DNA of 64,000 nt from Janthinobacterium sp. TND4EL3 (GTDB lineage: Bacteria; Pseudomonadota; Gammaproteobacteria; Burkholderiales; Burkholderiaceae_D), in assembly GCF_900156175.1 (NCBI RefSeq), contig NZ_FTMV01000017.1, positions 62,001-126,000 of the forward strand, in the 5' to 3' direction. Made by a program: the position numbers and the translations under genes. This document shows positions 17,053 to 25,654 of this stretch, one piece after another. Every line of letters starts with the position of its first letter. Position 1 is the stretch's first letter. Under the pieces are notes generated by a model that did not search any database, was not told where the DNA came from, and saw only the letters and a program-made list of their open reading frames with translations.

Positions 17053-17180
17053 TGACAGAGGTCCGGACACAAGCCCGGCAGGATGCGGCAATGCGTGGAA
17101 CGGGCATGGCAAAAGCAGCGGCGGCGCGTGTCGAAAAACACGCGCTCGATGGATGCGCAGGCAAGGGGAAGTTTGGGGGT

Positions 17181-17672
17181 TCAGCGCAGGATGGCGGGCG
17201 CCACCGGCAGGGTTTCGAGGGCAATAAAGGCTTCCAGCGCGTGGCGCATGTCTTCGAACACCTGCTTGCCATACGCCTCTTCCAGGTGGGCGTATTGCAG
17301 GTCGATCAGTTTACCCATCTGCAGCAGCAAACTGGCGCCCGCTTCCGACAGGTGCACCTTGCGGCGGCGCTGGTCGCCTTCGAACTTGCTGCGCCCGATC
17401 AGGCCCGTTTCTTCCATGCGGGCCAGGATGCCGCTCATGCTGGGACTGGAGATCTGGCAGATCTCGCACAGTTCGCGCGGTTCCAGCGTGGGGCTTTCGT
17501 TCAGCGCGCGCATGATGCGCCACTGCTGCTCCGTCACGCCGAAGTGATTGAGGATGGGGCGGAAATGCTGGAGCAGGCTGTCGCGCGCCTTCAGCAGCAG
17601 TTGCGGCATGTTCGGATAACGGATCGGTAACTGCAAGCGGGACTCCCTCGGTGGCCGGCAAATGAGCGTCAT
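17181..17672 (-). CDS. MarR-family regulator, HpaR-like
   Basis: A 163-aa winged-helix regulator. The segment from LLLKARDSLLQHFRPILNHFGVTEQQWR to the end closely follows HpaR, the repressor of homoprotocatechuate degradation. The recognition helix is in ISSPSMSGILARME, and the wing has DQRRRKVHLSEAG. No hpa genes are present, so the target is probably elsewhere or is the neighbouring exporter gene. The ATG at 17672 is the first in frame but lacks a clear ribosome site; a later ATG (MPQLLL) would give about 142 aa. Confidence 0.88.
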   Translation of the reverse strand: MTLICRPPRESRLQLPIRYPNMPQLLLKARDSLLQHFRPILNHFGVTEQQWRIMRALNESPTLEPRELCEICQISSPSMSGILARMEETGLIGRSKFEGDQRRRKVHLSEAGASLLLQMGKLIDLQYAHLEEAYGKQVFEDMRHALEAFIALETLPVAPAILR

Positions 17673-17749
17673 TATACGGCCGCCCCTGGGCAAACGGCGG
17701 ACAGGCAACGATGTATTTTTCGCTACGTCCGCCCTGCCCCACGCCCTTC

Positions 17750-18694
17750 TCACCGCCCTTCTCCCTCCTCGTGCGCATGCCGCTGCACGGACCACAGCAC
17801 GCCCGCCGTCAGCAGCAGCATGGCCGCCCACTCCAGCGGGCGCGGCATGCGCTGCGCATAGACGAAGCCGTACAGCAGCGCGAACAGGGTCTCCGACAGG
17901 ATCAGCTGGCCCGACAGGGTCACCGGCACCAGGCGCGACGCCAGGTTCCACAGGTAGTTGCCGATCACGGAAGCGCCCAGCGCCAGCAGCAGGCACACGA
18001 GCCAGAACCTGGGCCAGTCGCGCGCCAGCCCGCCATCGGCGCCACTTGCCGGTTGCAGCGCCAGCATCACGGCGCCCGCGGCCAGGGCGATGACGCCGCT
18101 GGCCAGGCCATACAGCATGGCCCACTCCACGGCGCGGACATGCGCGTGGCGCTTGAGGAAGCGGGCGTTGTCGAGCGCATACCAGGTCCAGCAGGCGAGC
18201 GCGCCGATGGCGCACAGCACGCCCGCCAACCTGTGCGCCGGGCTGGCGCCGTCCGCGCCGCCTGCATGGCTGAAGATATCGACATTGATGCAGGCGATGC
18301 CCGCGGCCACCACCAGCAGCGGCAAGGCCAGGCGGTGCAAGGGCGGCGCGCCGTGGTCCTTGTGACCGGACAGCGTCACGCTCAGGGGCAGTAGGCCGAT
18401 GATCAGCGAGGTGGGCGCCACGCCGGCCAGCTTGACGCCATACGCCAGCAGCAGGTAATACACGACATTGCCGGCCAGCGCCTGGCGCAGCAGGGCCAGC
18501 CAGTCATCGCGCCGCAAGCGCCGCAGCAGGGGCAAGAGGCGCGGCAGCATCAGGCCGGCCGCCAGCGCGCCGTAGCAGACGTAGCGCCCCACCATCAATT
18601 CGAGCGGCGAAAAGTCCGGCAGCAAGACGGGCACGATGAACACGGCGCCCCAGAAGGCGCCGGCCAGCAAGCCAAATATGATCCCACGCCCCAT
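17750..18694 (-). CDS. DMT-superfamily (EamA) transporter
   Basis: A 314-aa inner-membrane protein with about ten hydrophobic segments arranged as two EamA repeats. The first is from GIIFGLLAGAFWGAVF, the second begins near LAGVLCAIGALACWTWYA. The family exports or imports metabolites such as amino acids. Glycine-, proline- and tryptophan-rich helix starts and the GNYLWNLAS motif fit the family. It lies 77 nt upstream of the MarR gene on the same strand. Substrate is unknown. Confidence 0.88.
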   Translation of the reverse strand: MGRGIIFGLLAGAFWGAVFIVPVLLPDFSPLELMVGRYVCYGALAAGLMLPRLLPLLRRLRRDDWLALLRQALAGNVVYYLLLAYGVKLAGVAPTSLIIGLLPLSVTLSGHKDHGAPPLHRLALPLLVVAAGIACINVDIFSHAGGADGASPAHRLAGVLCAIGALACWTWYALDNARFLKRHAHVRAVEWAMLYGLASGVIALAAGAVMLALQPASGADGGLARDWPRFWLVCLLLALGASVIGNYLWNLASRLVPVTLSGQLILSETLFALLYGFVYAQRMPRPLEWAAMLLLTAGVLWSVQRHAHEEGEGR

Positions 18695-18780
18695 GCCGCC
18701 ACACCCTCGTCATCATTGAAGGATGCCAGTATGGCATGCGGCACGCACCGCCGTCAGCCCTGTCCGGCAGACAGGCGCCC

Positions 18781-19812
18781 TCAAGTCAGGGCGGGCAGGT
18801 TCCACGGCGTGACGACCTGGATGGCGGACAAGGGCGCCGGCTGGGGCAAGGCCGGCAGCGCCCCCTGCGCCCGCAGCACCTCCTGGCAGGCGCGCCGCAT
18901 GTCCTGGCCCAGGTCGTGGTGCAGCACGGCCTGGATGGCGCCCGACTTGAGCAGCGCCACATTGTCCGCGTCGAGGTCGTGGCCAATGAAGACCTGGCAA
19001 GGCCGGCCAGCCTGCGCGAACGCCTGCACGATGGCGGCATTGCCGCCGCCGATAGAATACACGGCGGCGATGCCCGGATGCGCGGCCAGCGCTTCGCGCA
19101 CCAGCGCTCCTGTGGCGCCGTCGATGCCGTGGCCCTCGCTCACTTCGAGGATGGACAAATGGCGGTGCCGTTCGCGCAGCGCGCGGCGAAAGCCGATCTC
19201 GCGCTCTTCCTCGCCATGAAAACGGTTGCTGCTCAGGGTCACCAGCACCAGCTGTCTTTTCCGGCTGCCCAGCCACTGGCCGACCAGATAGGCGGCCGTC
19301 TCGCCCGCGGCGCGGTTGTCCATGCCCACATAGCTGCGGCGCGCGGAGGACGGCAAATCCGTCACCAGGGTCACGACGGGAATGCCAGACGCCGCCAGCC
19401 GGTTCACCGCTTCCGCCACCGCCGGCAAGTCCGGCGCCTTGAGCAGCACGCCATGGCTGCCGTTCTTGCGGATGCGCTCGATCAGGCCGACGATGCCGTC
19501 CGCCTCCAGGGTTTCATGCAGGTGAAAGCGCGAGCGCAGCACGGCCGGGTGCAGCGACGGCAATTCGGCCTCCAGCGCGGCGCGCACGGCGTCCGTAAAG
19601 CGGCGCGGCGCCACCATCAGCACGTCGAGCATGAATTTTCGGCCAGCCAGGCCCACCTGCGTGCTTTGCCGCGCCAGTTCGTCGAGCGCCTGCCTCACGC
19701 GGCGCACGGTATTGGCATGCACGCCGCCGCGCTCCTTGATGACGCGGTCGACGGTGGCCACGCTGACGCCGGCCTGCAGCGCCACGACCTTGACGGGAAA
19801 CGGATGCGTCAT
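18781..19812 (-). CDS. LacI-family transcriptional regulator
   Basis: A 343-aa repressor. The N-terminal HTH (VALQAGVSVATVDRVI) and hinge region are followed by a periplasmic-binding-protein-like sensor (Peripla_BP_4 type, with DLPSSARRSYVGMDN). Family members that read TVDRVIKERGGV regulate sugar or inositol use. It is divergent from the PhyH and Gfo/Idh/MocA genes, with candidate operator repeats in the 107-bp gap, so it probably represses them and itself. Confidence 0.92.
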   Translation of the reverse strand: MTHPFPVKVVALQAGVSVATVDRVIKERGGVHANTVRRVRQALDELARQSTQVGLAGRKFMLDVLMVAPRRFTDAVRAALEAELPSLHPAVLRSRFHLHETLEADGIVGLIERIRKNGSHGVLLKAPDLPAVAEAVNRLAASGIPVVTLVTDLPSSARRSYVGMDNRAAGETAAYLVGQWLGSRKRQLVLVTLSSNRFHGEEEREIGFRRALRERHRHLSILEVSEGHGIDGATGALVREALAAHPGIAAVYSIGGGNAAIVQAFAQAGRPCQVFIGHDLDADNVALLKSGAIQAVLHHDLGQDMRRACQEVLRAQGALPALPQPAPLSAIQVVTPWNLPALT

Positions 19813-19825
19813 GCCATGTCCATGT

Positions 19826-19861
19826 TCAAGAATTGATGGTTTTTTGATGGATTTCTTGATG
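19826..19861. promoter_or_regulatory. Candidate LacI-family operator cluster
   Basis: The inverted arms TCAAGAA (19826-19832) and TTCTTGA (19853-19859) enclose a region in which TTGATG recurs at 19833, 19844 and 19856. The spacings of 11 and 12 bp place the repeats on one helical face. The cluster lies between the LacI start (19812) and the PhyH start (19920). Confidence 0.45.
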
Positions 19862-19919
19862 ATAAATGCGGATTTTCATCCCTATACTGATTCTACAACT
19901 TAAACAACGGAGACACCGC

Positions 19920-21113
19920 ATGCCCACCACAGACGCCGGCGCAGCGCCGGCCAGCCCCTTCTGGCTAGCATCAGAAAACTGCGATCTGCAAGACTTCATC
20001 GCCACCGTCAGCCAGTCCACGGCGCAGGCCGACTATCCCCACGCCGCTTCAGTGGAAGAAAACATCCTCGTCTACGACTGCGACGCCGTGCGCGTCCTGG
20101 CTGGCGCTCCGGATTCACTGCGCGCGCTGCAGGCCGAATGGGGCAAGGCATTGATGGATGGCCCGGGCGTCATCGTGCTCCAGCGCGCCGTCGCCGACAT
20201 GGACACGCTGGAACAGGTGAGTCGCGTGTTTCGCGACCTGATCGCCGAACAGCATGCCAGCGGCCAGGCGGGCGGCGACCATTTCGCCAAGCCGGGAGCA
20301 AATGACCGCATCTGGAACGCCCAGCAGAAACTGTGCCTGCGCGCCCCCGAGGCGTTCGCCCGCTATTACGCCAACCCCGTCTTCGCGTGGATCGCCGAAT
20401 CCTGGCTGGGCCCCGCCTACCAGATGACGGCGCAAGTCAATGTCGTCAACCCGGGCGGAGCGGCCCAGGCGCCGCACCGCGACTATCACCTGGGCTTCCA
20501 GAGCGCCACCGCCTGCGCCGCCTACCCCGCGCCCGTGCACCAGATGTCGGCCCTGCTCACCCTGCAGGGCGCCGTCGCCCACTGCGACATGCCGCTGGCA
20601 TCGGGTCCCACCCTGTACCTGCCCGGGTCGCAGCGCTACCGGGCCGGCTTTCTCGCCTGGCAGCAGCGGCCTTTCCGCGACTATTTTGCGCAGCATTGCG
20701 TGCAGCTGCCCCTGTCCAAAGGCGACGCCGTGTTCTTCAACCCCGCCCTGTTCCACGCGGCCGGCCATAACCGCTCGCCCGACATCCGCCGCATGGCCAA
20801 CCTGCTGCAAGTGTCGTCGCCGTTCGGCCGCGCCATGGAAGCGCTGAACCGCCGCGCCATGAGCGCCGCCCTGTATCCGGCCCTGCAGGTGCTGCGCGCC
20901 CGGGGCGCCCTCGACGATGCTGGCGTGCGCCACGCGGTGGCCGCCTGCGCCGAAGGCTATGCCTTCCCCAGCAACCTTGACCGCGATCAACCCATCGCCG
21001 GCATGGCGCCGCCCACGCAGCAGCAGCTCATGCACGAAGCGCTGGCGCAGGACTGGCCGCTGGCGCGCTTTGTCGACGCCCTGGACAGCCACGCCTGGCG
21101 CCGGCAAGCCTGA
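19920..21113 (+). CDS. Phytanoyl-CoA dioxygenase (PhyH) family Fe(II)/2-oxoglutarate oxygenase
   Basis: A 397-aa cytoplasmic oxygenase. The iron-binding His-x-Asp is visible in APHRDYHLGF (about 180), and the distal His with the 2-oxoglutarate arginine are in FHAAGHNRSPDIRR (about 285). The start at 19920 is set by GGAGA 8 nt upstream. It is cotranscribed with a Gfo/Idh/MocA oxidoreductase 33 nt downstream and divergent from a LacI regulator. PhyH-Gfo pairs occur in carbohydrate catabolic loci; the substrate is unknown. Confidence 0.88.
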   Translation: MPTTDAGAAPASPFWLASENCDLQDFIATVSQSTAQADYPHAASVEENILVYDCDAVRVLAGAPDSLRALQAEWGKALMDGPGVIVLQRAVADMDTLEQVSRVFRDLIAEQHASGQAGGDHFAKPGANDRIWNAQQKLCLRAPEAFARYYANPVFAWIAESWLGPAYQMTAQVNVVNPGGAAQAPHRDYHLGFQSATACAAYPAPVHQMSALLTLQGAVAHCDMPLASGPTLYLPGSQRYRAGFLAWQQRPFRDYFAQHCVQLPLSKGDAVFFNPALFHAAGHNRSPDIRRMANLLQVSSPFGRAMEALNRRAMSAALYPALQVLRARGALDDAGVRHAVAACAEGYAFPSNLDRDQPIAGMAPPTQQQLMHEALAQDWPLARFVDALDSHAWRRQA

Positions 21114-21146
21114 TCCCTCACCACGTCACCATCGGAGTATCCGCAT

Positions 21147-22265
21147 ATGCAAGACATCCACATCGGCCTGATCGGCGCCGGCTACATGGGCAAGGCCCAC
21201 ACCATCGCCTACAAGGCCGTGCGCAGCATTTTTCATACGGCCCTGAATCCCATGTGCGAATGCATCGGCACCAGCAGCGCAGAAGGCGCCGCCCGCAGCG
21301 CGCAGGAACTGGGCTGGAACCGCTCCACGGGCGACTGGCGCGCGCTGGTCAACGATCCCGCCATCGACGCCGTCATCGTCGCCACGCCGCCGGCCACGCA
21401 CAAGGACATCGTGCTGGCCGCGCTGGCCCTGGGCAAACCCGTATTCTGCGAAAAGCCGCTGGGCATGACGGCCGCCGAATCCCTGCTGCTGGCGCAGGCA
21501 GCGGAAAGCGCGGGCGTGGCCAATATGGTCGGCTATAACTACATCCGCACGCCGGCCAGCCAGCTGGCGCGGCAGATCATCGAGTCGGGTGAAATCGGCG
21601 AAATCATCCATGTCGCCGCCGAACACGTGGAAGACTATCTGCATGACCCGCGCGCACCGGCATCCTGGCGCACGCGCGAGGCGACGGCGACGCGCGCCGG
21701 TGCGCTGGCCGACGTGGGTTCGCACCTGCTCAACCTGGCCCTGCGCCTGGGCGGCCCCGTCGACGCGCTGGTGGCGGACATGAATACCGTGCACGCGCAG
21801 CGGCAAGGTCCGCACGGCATGGAAGCGGTGGAAAACGACGACCAGGGCAACGTGATGCTGCGCTTTGCCAGCGGCGCGCTCGGCGCCCTGACCTTCAGCC
21901 GCGTGGCGGCCGGGCGCAAGATGGGCTACACCTACCGCATCACGGGCACCAAAGGCGCGATCGCCTTCGACCAGGAAGACCAGAATGCGCTGTGGCTGTA
22001 TGACGCCGGCCGCCCCGCGCAGCGCCAGGGTTTCCAGCGCCTGCTGATGGGCCCTGCCCACCCCGACTACCTGGCGTTCAGCCAGGGCGCGGGGCACGGC
22101 ACCGGGTACAACGAGCAGATCGTCATCGAAGCGCGCGATTTTCTGCAGGCCATTGCCAGCGGCAAGCCGGTCTGGCCCACCTTCCGCGACGGCTACGAGG
22201 TGGACCGCCTGATAGCCGCCGCGCTGCGCTCCGTGCAGGAGCGCAGCTGGATTACCGTGCGCTGA
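21147..22265 (+). CDS. Gfo/Idh/MocA-family oxidoreductase
   Basis: A 372-aa NAD(P)-dependent dehydrogenase of sugars or inositols. The N-terminal Rossmann fold has GLIGAGYMGKAH and the family catalytic motif CEKPLGM (about residue 98). The C-terminal domain begins near 130, with DVGSHLLNLAL in the substrate region. GGAG precedes the ATG by 10 nt. It is the second gene of the LacI-divergent operon. Confidence 0.92.
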   Translation: MQDIHIGLIGAGYMGKAHTIAYKAVRSIFHTALNPMCECIGTSSAEGAARSAQELGWNRSTGDWRALVNDPAIDAVIVATPPATHKDIVLAALALGKPVFCEKPLGMTAAESLLLAQAAESAGVANMVGYNYIRTPASQLARQIIESGEIGEIIHVAAEHVEDYLHDPRAPASWRTREATATRAGALADVGSHLLNLALRLGGPVDALVADMNTVHAQRQGPHGMEAVENDDQGNVMLRFASGALGALTFSRVAAGRKMGYTYRITGTKGAIAFDQEDQNALWLYDAGRPAQRQGFQRLLMGPAHPDYLAFSQGAGHGTGYNEQIVIEARDFLQAIASGKPVWPTFRDGYEVDRLIAAALRSVQERSWITVR

Positions 22266-22288
22266 ACACCTATCAAAACCTACTGCGC

Positions 22289-22345
22289 GTCGTGATTTAC
22301 GGCCTCCGATGCTCACTGTACCTTCGTACAGTTGCGCTTCTCGAA
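22289..22345. repeat. Intergenic hairpin element, possible dispersed repeat
   Basis: Downstream of the oxidoreductase gene is a conserved-looking segment containing ACTGTAC-CTTC-GTACAGT (22315-22332, 7-bp stem and tetraloop). It is flanked by TACTGCGCGTCGTGATTT and TGCGCTTCTCG. From memory, similar elements recur between genes in Oxalobacteraceae; only one copy was noticed in this window. It separates convergent genes and may serve as a terminator. Confidence 0.45.
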
Positions 22346-22398
22346 CCAACGGGGGCGCCGAGCCTCCCTTCCGCTCGCTACGGTTTTGTTAGGCGTTG

Positions 22399-24405
22399 TT
22401 AGTAGGCCAGGCCGTAGCCGAACTTGTACAGCGGATGGGCCGTGTCATACGGCACGTCCGATTTCTGCACCTGCACTTCGGCCATCGACGACGGCAGCTC
22501 GAACGGCAGCTTGCCCTGCGGCTTGGCCTTGCCCGTCAGGACATCGAACAGCGCACCGTCGCTCACGCCGAAGTTGGCGACGATGGCGCTGGCCTTGTCC
22601 TGCACGTTGCCGAGGATGGCGGGACGGTCCAGGTACACGGTGACCACCGTCTTCGGCGCGTATTTCGCCGCGTTCTTGATCGCCTCGTAGTCGGCGTTGC
22701 CGTCGACGTAATCGAGGCGGCCCTCGTGCTGCATGCTGCCGAAGATGTAGTTCGGGTGCAGGGTTTCATACGGCGCGGCCACGCGCAGCAGGGCCACGTC
22801 CGCTTCCTGCGGCGTGGCGACCACCGTGTAGCCGTACTGCTTGGCCACGGCCGCATCGATGCCGTACAGGTAGACCTTCTTGACGGCAGCGGCCAGCGGC
22901 AAGACCTTGTCCTTGTTTTCCAGCAAGACCAGCGAGCGGCGCTGGGCATCCAGGCCCGCCTCGATGAAGTCCGCCTTGCCCACGGTGGCCGCCGCCCTGG
23001 CCGCATCGACGAACGGATGCTCGAACAGGCCCTGCTTGAATTTCTGGATCAGGATGCGCCGGGCCGAGGCGCTGATGCGCGCTTCCGTCAGCTGGCCCCG
23101 CTGCACGGCTTGCGTCAGATATGGCGCTTCCGTCACGCCGCCAAACTGGTCCATCCCCGCCGTCACGGCTTTCACGTAGCGCTCGGCCTTGGTGGCGTCT
23201 TCCATGCCCCACGGGGTGCCGAAGCCGATGAAGGAAGGCGCCACGCCCGGCGCCGTGCCGTTGCGGCAGTTGGCGTCGCAGTCGGAGGTGATGCCCCAGT
23301 CGGACAGGATCACGCCCTCGAAGCCGTATTTACCGCGCAACAAGTCCGTCAGCAAGGTCTTGCTGAAACCGGCTCCCACCTGCTCCAGGGTGATGCCGTC
23401 GACGGTGATATTACCGTCTGGCATGGCATACGTGGGCATGACGGAAGCCGCCTTGGCCGTGAACGCCCCTTCGAACGGCTTGACGTGATACGCAAAATTG
23501 TTGCCCGGATAGGTCATGTAGCGGCCATAGTAATTATGGCCATCGTAGCCCTCTTTCGTGGCGCCATAGCCGACCCAGTGCTTGACGACGGCCACCACGC
23601 TGCCGTCATGCAGGCCAGTGTTGCCATCCTGAAAACCCTCGATATAGTGCTGCACCATGCGCCTGGCCAGGTCCGCGTCTTCGCCAAAGGTACCGTTGAT
23701 GCGCGCCCAGCGCGGTTCCGTCGCCAGGTCCGCCTGCGGCGACAGCGCCTGCGTGATGCCGACGGCCAGGTATTCCTGGCGCGCGATGTCGCCGAAGCGG
23801 CGCACCAGCGCGTCGTCGCCGATGGCGGCCAAGCCCAGGGTTTCAGGCCACTGCGAGAAACCCTGGGTCCCGGCGCTGGCGCCCACCGTGTACTGGAAAT
23901 GGTGGCGCGGGTCCGTGCTGATCGACACGGGAATGCCGTGGCGCGAGGTTTCGCTCAGCGCCTGCAGCTTGTTGTACTGGGCCGCCATATTGGCCGTGTC
24001 GCCCGCCATGCGCGTGATGAAGGTGTTGACGTACTGCCTGACCACCAGATCCTGCAGGGCCGCCAGGTCATACGCGCCGCCCAGGCCGATGCCGGAAGGG
24101 TCGGACACGGTGGGCGCCGTGCCGTGCATCATCAGGCCCGCCTTTTCGTCCAGGCTCATGCGCGACAGCAGGTCGTCCGCGCGCTCCTCGGCCGGCAGGC
24201 GCCAGTCTTCGTAGGGGTCGATCTTGCCGTTGCGGTTCATGTCCTTGAAGGTATAGCCGTCAACCTTGAGCTGGGTGTAGGTGGTGGCGCCGAACACGGG
24301 CTGCGTGTATCCCTCGCTGCCCGTGTCGTTGCCGCAGGCGGCCAGGGCAAGCGTGGCGACGCAGCCGGCGACCACGCGGGCCATCGGTTTCAAAGTGCAA
24401 TTCAT
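22399..24405 (-). CDS. Glycoside hydrolase family 3 lipoprotein (beta-glucosidase type)
   Basis: A 668-aa exported exo-glycosidase. A lipoprotein signal peptide ends in the lipobox LAAC (Cys24). After it comes an EF-hand-like loop (DMNRNGKIDPYED, 55-67) usual in this GH3 group. The TIM-barrel has the KH motif at 275-276 and the nucleophile Asp369 in GVILSDWG. A second alpha/beta domain starts near 450 (RRSLVLLENKDKVLPL). The second ATG (24405) is chosen because GGAG is 6 nt upstream. It is divergent from an AraC regulator. Likely releases glucose or related sugars at the cell surface. Confidence 0.92.
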   Translation of the reverse strand: MNCTLKPMARVVAGCVATLALAACGNDTGSEGYTQPVFGATTYTQLKVDGYTFKDMNRNGKIDPYEDWRLPAEERADDLLSRMSLDEKAGLMMHGTAPTVSDPSGIGLGGAYDLAALQDLVVRQYVNTFITRMAGDTANMAAQYNKLQALSETSRHGIPVSISTDPRHHFQYTVGASAGTQGFSQWPETLGLAAIGDDALVRRFGDIARQEYLAVGITQALSPQADLATEPRWARINGTFGEDADLARRMVQHYIEGFQDGNTGLHDGSVVAVVKHWVGYGATKEGYDGHNYYGRYMTYPGNNFAYHVKPFEGAFTAKAASVMPTYAMPDGNITVDGITLEQVGAGFSKTLLTDLLRGKYGFEGVILSDWGITSDCDANCRNGTAPGVAPSFIGFGTPWGMEDATKAERYVKAVTAGMDQFGGVTEAPYLTQAVQRGQLTEARISASARRILIQKFKQGLFEHPFVDAARAAATVGKADFIEAGLDAQRRSLVLLENKDKVLPLAAAVKKVYLYGIDAAVAKQYGYTVVATPQEADVALLRVAAPYETLHPNYIFGSMQHEGRLDYVDGNADYEAIKNAAKYAPKTVVTVYLDRPAILGNVQDKASAIVANFGVSDGALFDVLTGKAKPQGKLPFELPSSMAEVQVQKSDVPYDTAHPLYKFGYGLAY

Positions 24406-24616
24406 CATTATCTCCAAGACTGTTTTTGTAGGTATCTAGGCGCGGCAGCAAGGCCGGCCGAAAACAATATAGCGTGAGAATGCGTGAGTTTCTTGACCGC
24501 GCAGCACGCGTTTTATACCCGCGAGAACAATTTTTGGTTAAGCACCATGACAACCAACAATCTCTTACAAAGTGCTAATATTTGTGAAAAATTACTACAA
24601 CACGCAGGAGACAGCC

Positions 24617-25654
24617 TTGCACAAACCCGACACGCGCACGGTTTCGAACCGCATCGCGCAGCAATGCGCGCGCGCCATGCAGGCCGATGGCCACGACCCC
24701 GCCGACTTTTTCCGCCACACGGGCATCACGCCGGCGCAGCTGGACGAGCCGGGCGGGCGCATCAACGCCGAGCGGCACCGGCGCATGACGGCGTATGCCC
24801 AGCAGTTGCCGCAGCACCGCGGCCTGCTCGACCTCGACGTGACGCACTGGTTCGCGCATTACCCGGGCATCGCCCACGTCTGCTTCAACCGCCCCACCCT
24901 GCGCAGCGCGCTGCACGAGCTGCTGCACTTGCGGGGCCTGATCGGCGAATTCGACTTCATGCTGATGAGCGAGAATGGCACGCGCATCGAGATCGAATAC
25001 CTGTCCGAGTTCTGCGCCAGGGGCGGCGCCATGCAGGCGCTGGCCAATTTCCGCATGCTGTCGCTGGTCGCGCGCGCCTACGACGATGGCGCGGCCACCG
25101 CCTTCCATGCCGGCTTCCAGGGCAAGGCGCCGTGGTTCGCGCCGGCCATTTCGGAGTGCTTCGGCGCCGCCGCCACCTTCGGCCAGGCGCGCAATACATT
25201 GACGTTCGACGCGCCGGCACTGGACCGGCCCTTCGCCCAGTTCAACGCCATGCTGGCGCCGCACGCGCTGCGCCACGCGCAGGGACAATTGCAGCAGTTG
25301 CAGGGGGCGCAGCTGTTTTCGGCCCGCGTGGAACAGGCCATCATCGATTTGCTGCGCCGGCAAGGCGCCGGGGACGCCGACGGCGCCGCGCTGCTGCCGG
25401 CCCTGTGCGACGGCCTGGCGATGAACCGCTGGACCTTGCAGCGCCAGCTGCAGCAGGAGCAGACCTCGTTCCGCGCGCTGGAACTGCGCGCCAAGAGCCG
25501 CGAATCACGCCGCTTGCTGCGCGAAACGCGCCTGAGCGTGGTGGAAATCGGCGAGCGCCTGGGCTTTTCCTCGCAAAGCGCATTCACCCGCTTCTTCAAG
25601 AACCAGTTCGAACTGCCGCCCGCGCGCTACCGGCAAGACATGCAAGGCAATTAA
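24617..25654 (+). CDS. AraC-family transcriptional regulator
   Basis: A 345-aa regulator with an N-terminal PF12625-type ligand domain (about 25-210) and a C-terminal double HTH (about 240-340; SVVEIGERLGFSSQSAFTRFFKNQF, PPARYRQ). The TTG at 24617 is preferred because GGAG lies 6 nt before it; a GTG at 24572 lacks this. It is divergent from the GH3 gene, its most likely target. The stop overlaps that of the convergent porin by 4 nt (TTAA). Confidence 0.9.
   Translation: MHKPDTRTVSNRIAQQCARAMQADGHDPADFFRHTGITPAQLDEPGGRINAERHRRMTAYAQQLPQHRGLLDLDVTHWFAHYPGIAHVCFNRPTLRSALHELLHLRGLIGEFDFMLMSENGTRIEIEYLSEFCARGGAMQALANFRMLSLVARAYDDGAATAFHAGFQGKAPWFAPAISECFGAAATFGQARNTLTFDAPALDRPFAQFNAMLAPHALRHAQGQLQQLQGAQLFSARVEQAIIDLLRRQGAGDADGAALLPALCDGLAMNRWTLQRQLQQEQTSFRALELRAKSRESRRLLRETRLSVVEIGERLGFSSQSAFTRFFKNQFELPPARYRQDMQGN

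Larger units (their letters stand above)
16825..17180. other. 356-bp intergenic control region upstream of the porin
   Basis: No gene is supported here. From the porin outward it holds an FNR/Anr box, a sigma70-like promoter reading toward the porin and a pair of 17-bp direct repeats. The part adjoining the MarR stop codon (about 17060-17180) shows nothing recognisable. Confidence 0.7.

Noticed and set aside
20978-20995. FNR-like TTGACCGCGATCAA sequence
   Set aside because: It has one mismatch and lies inside the PhyH coding region far from any start, so it is probably chance.
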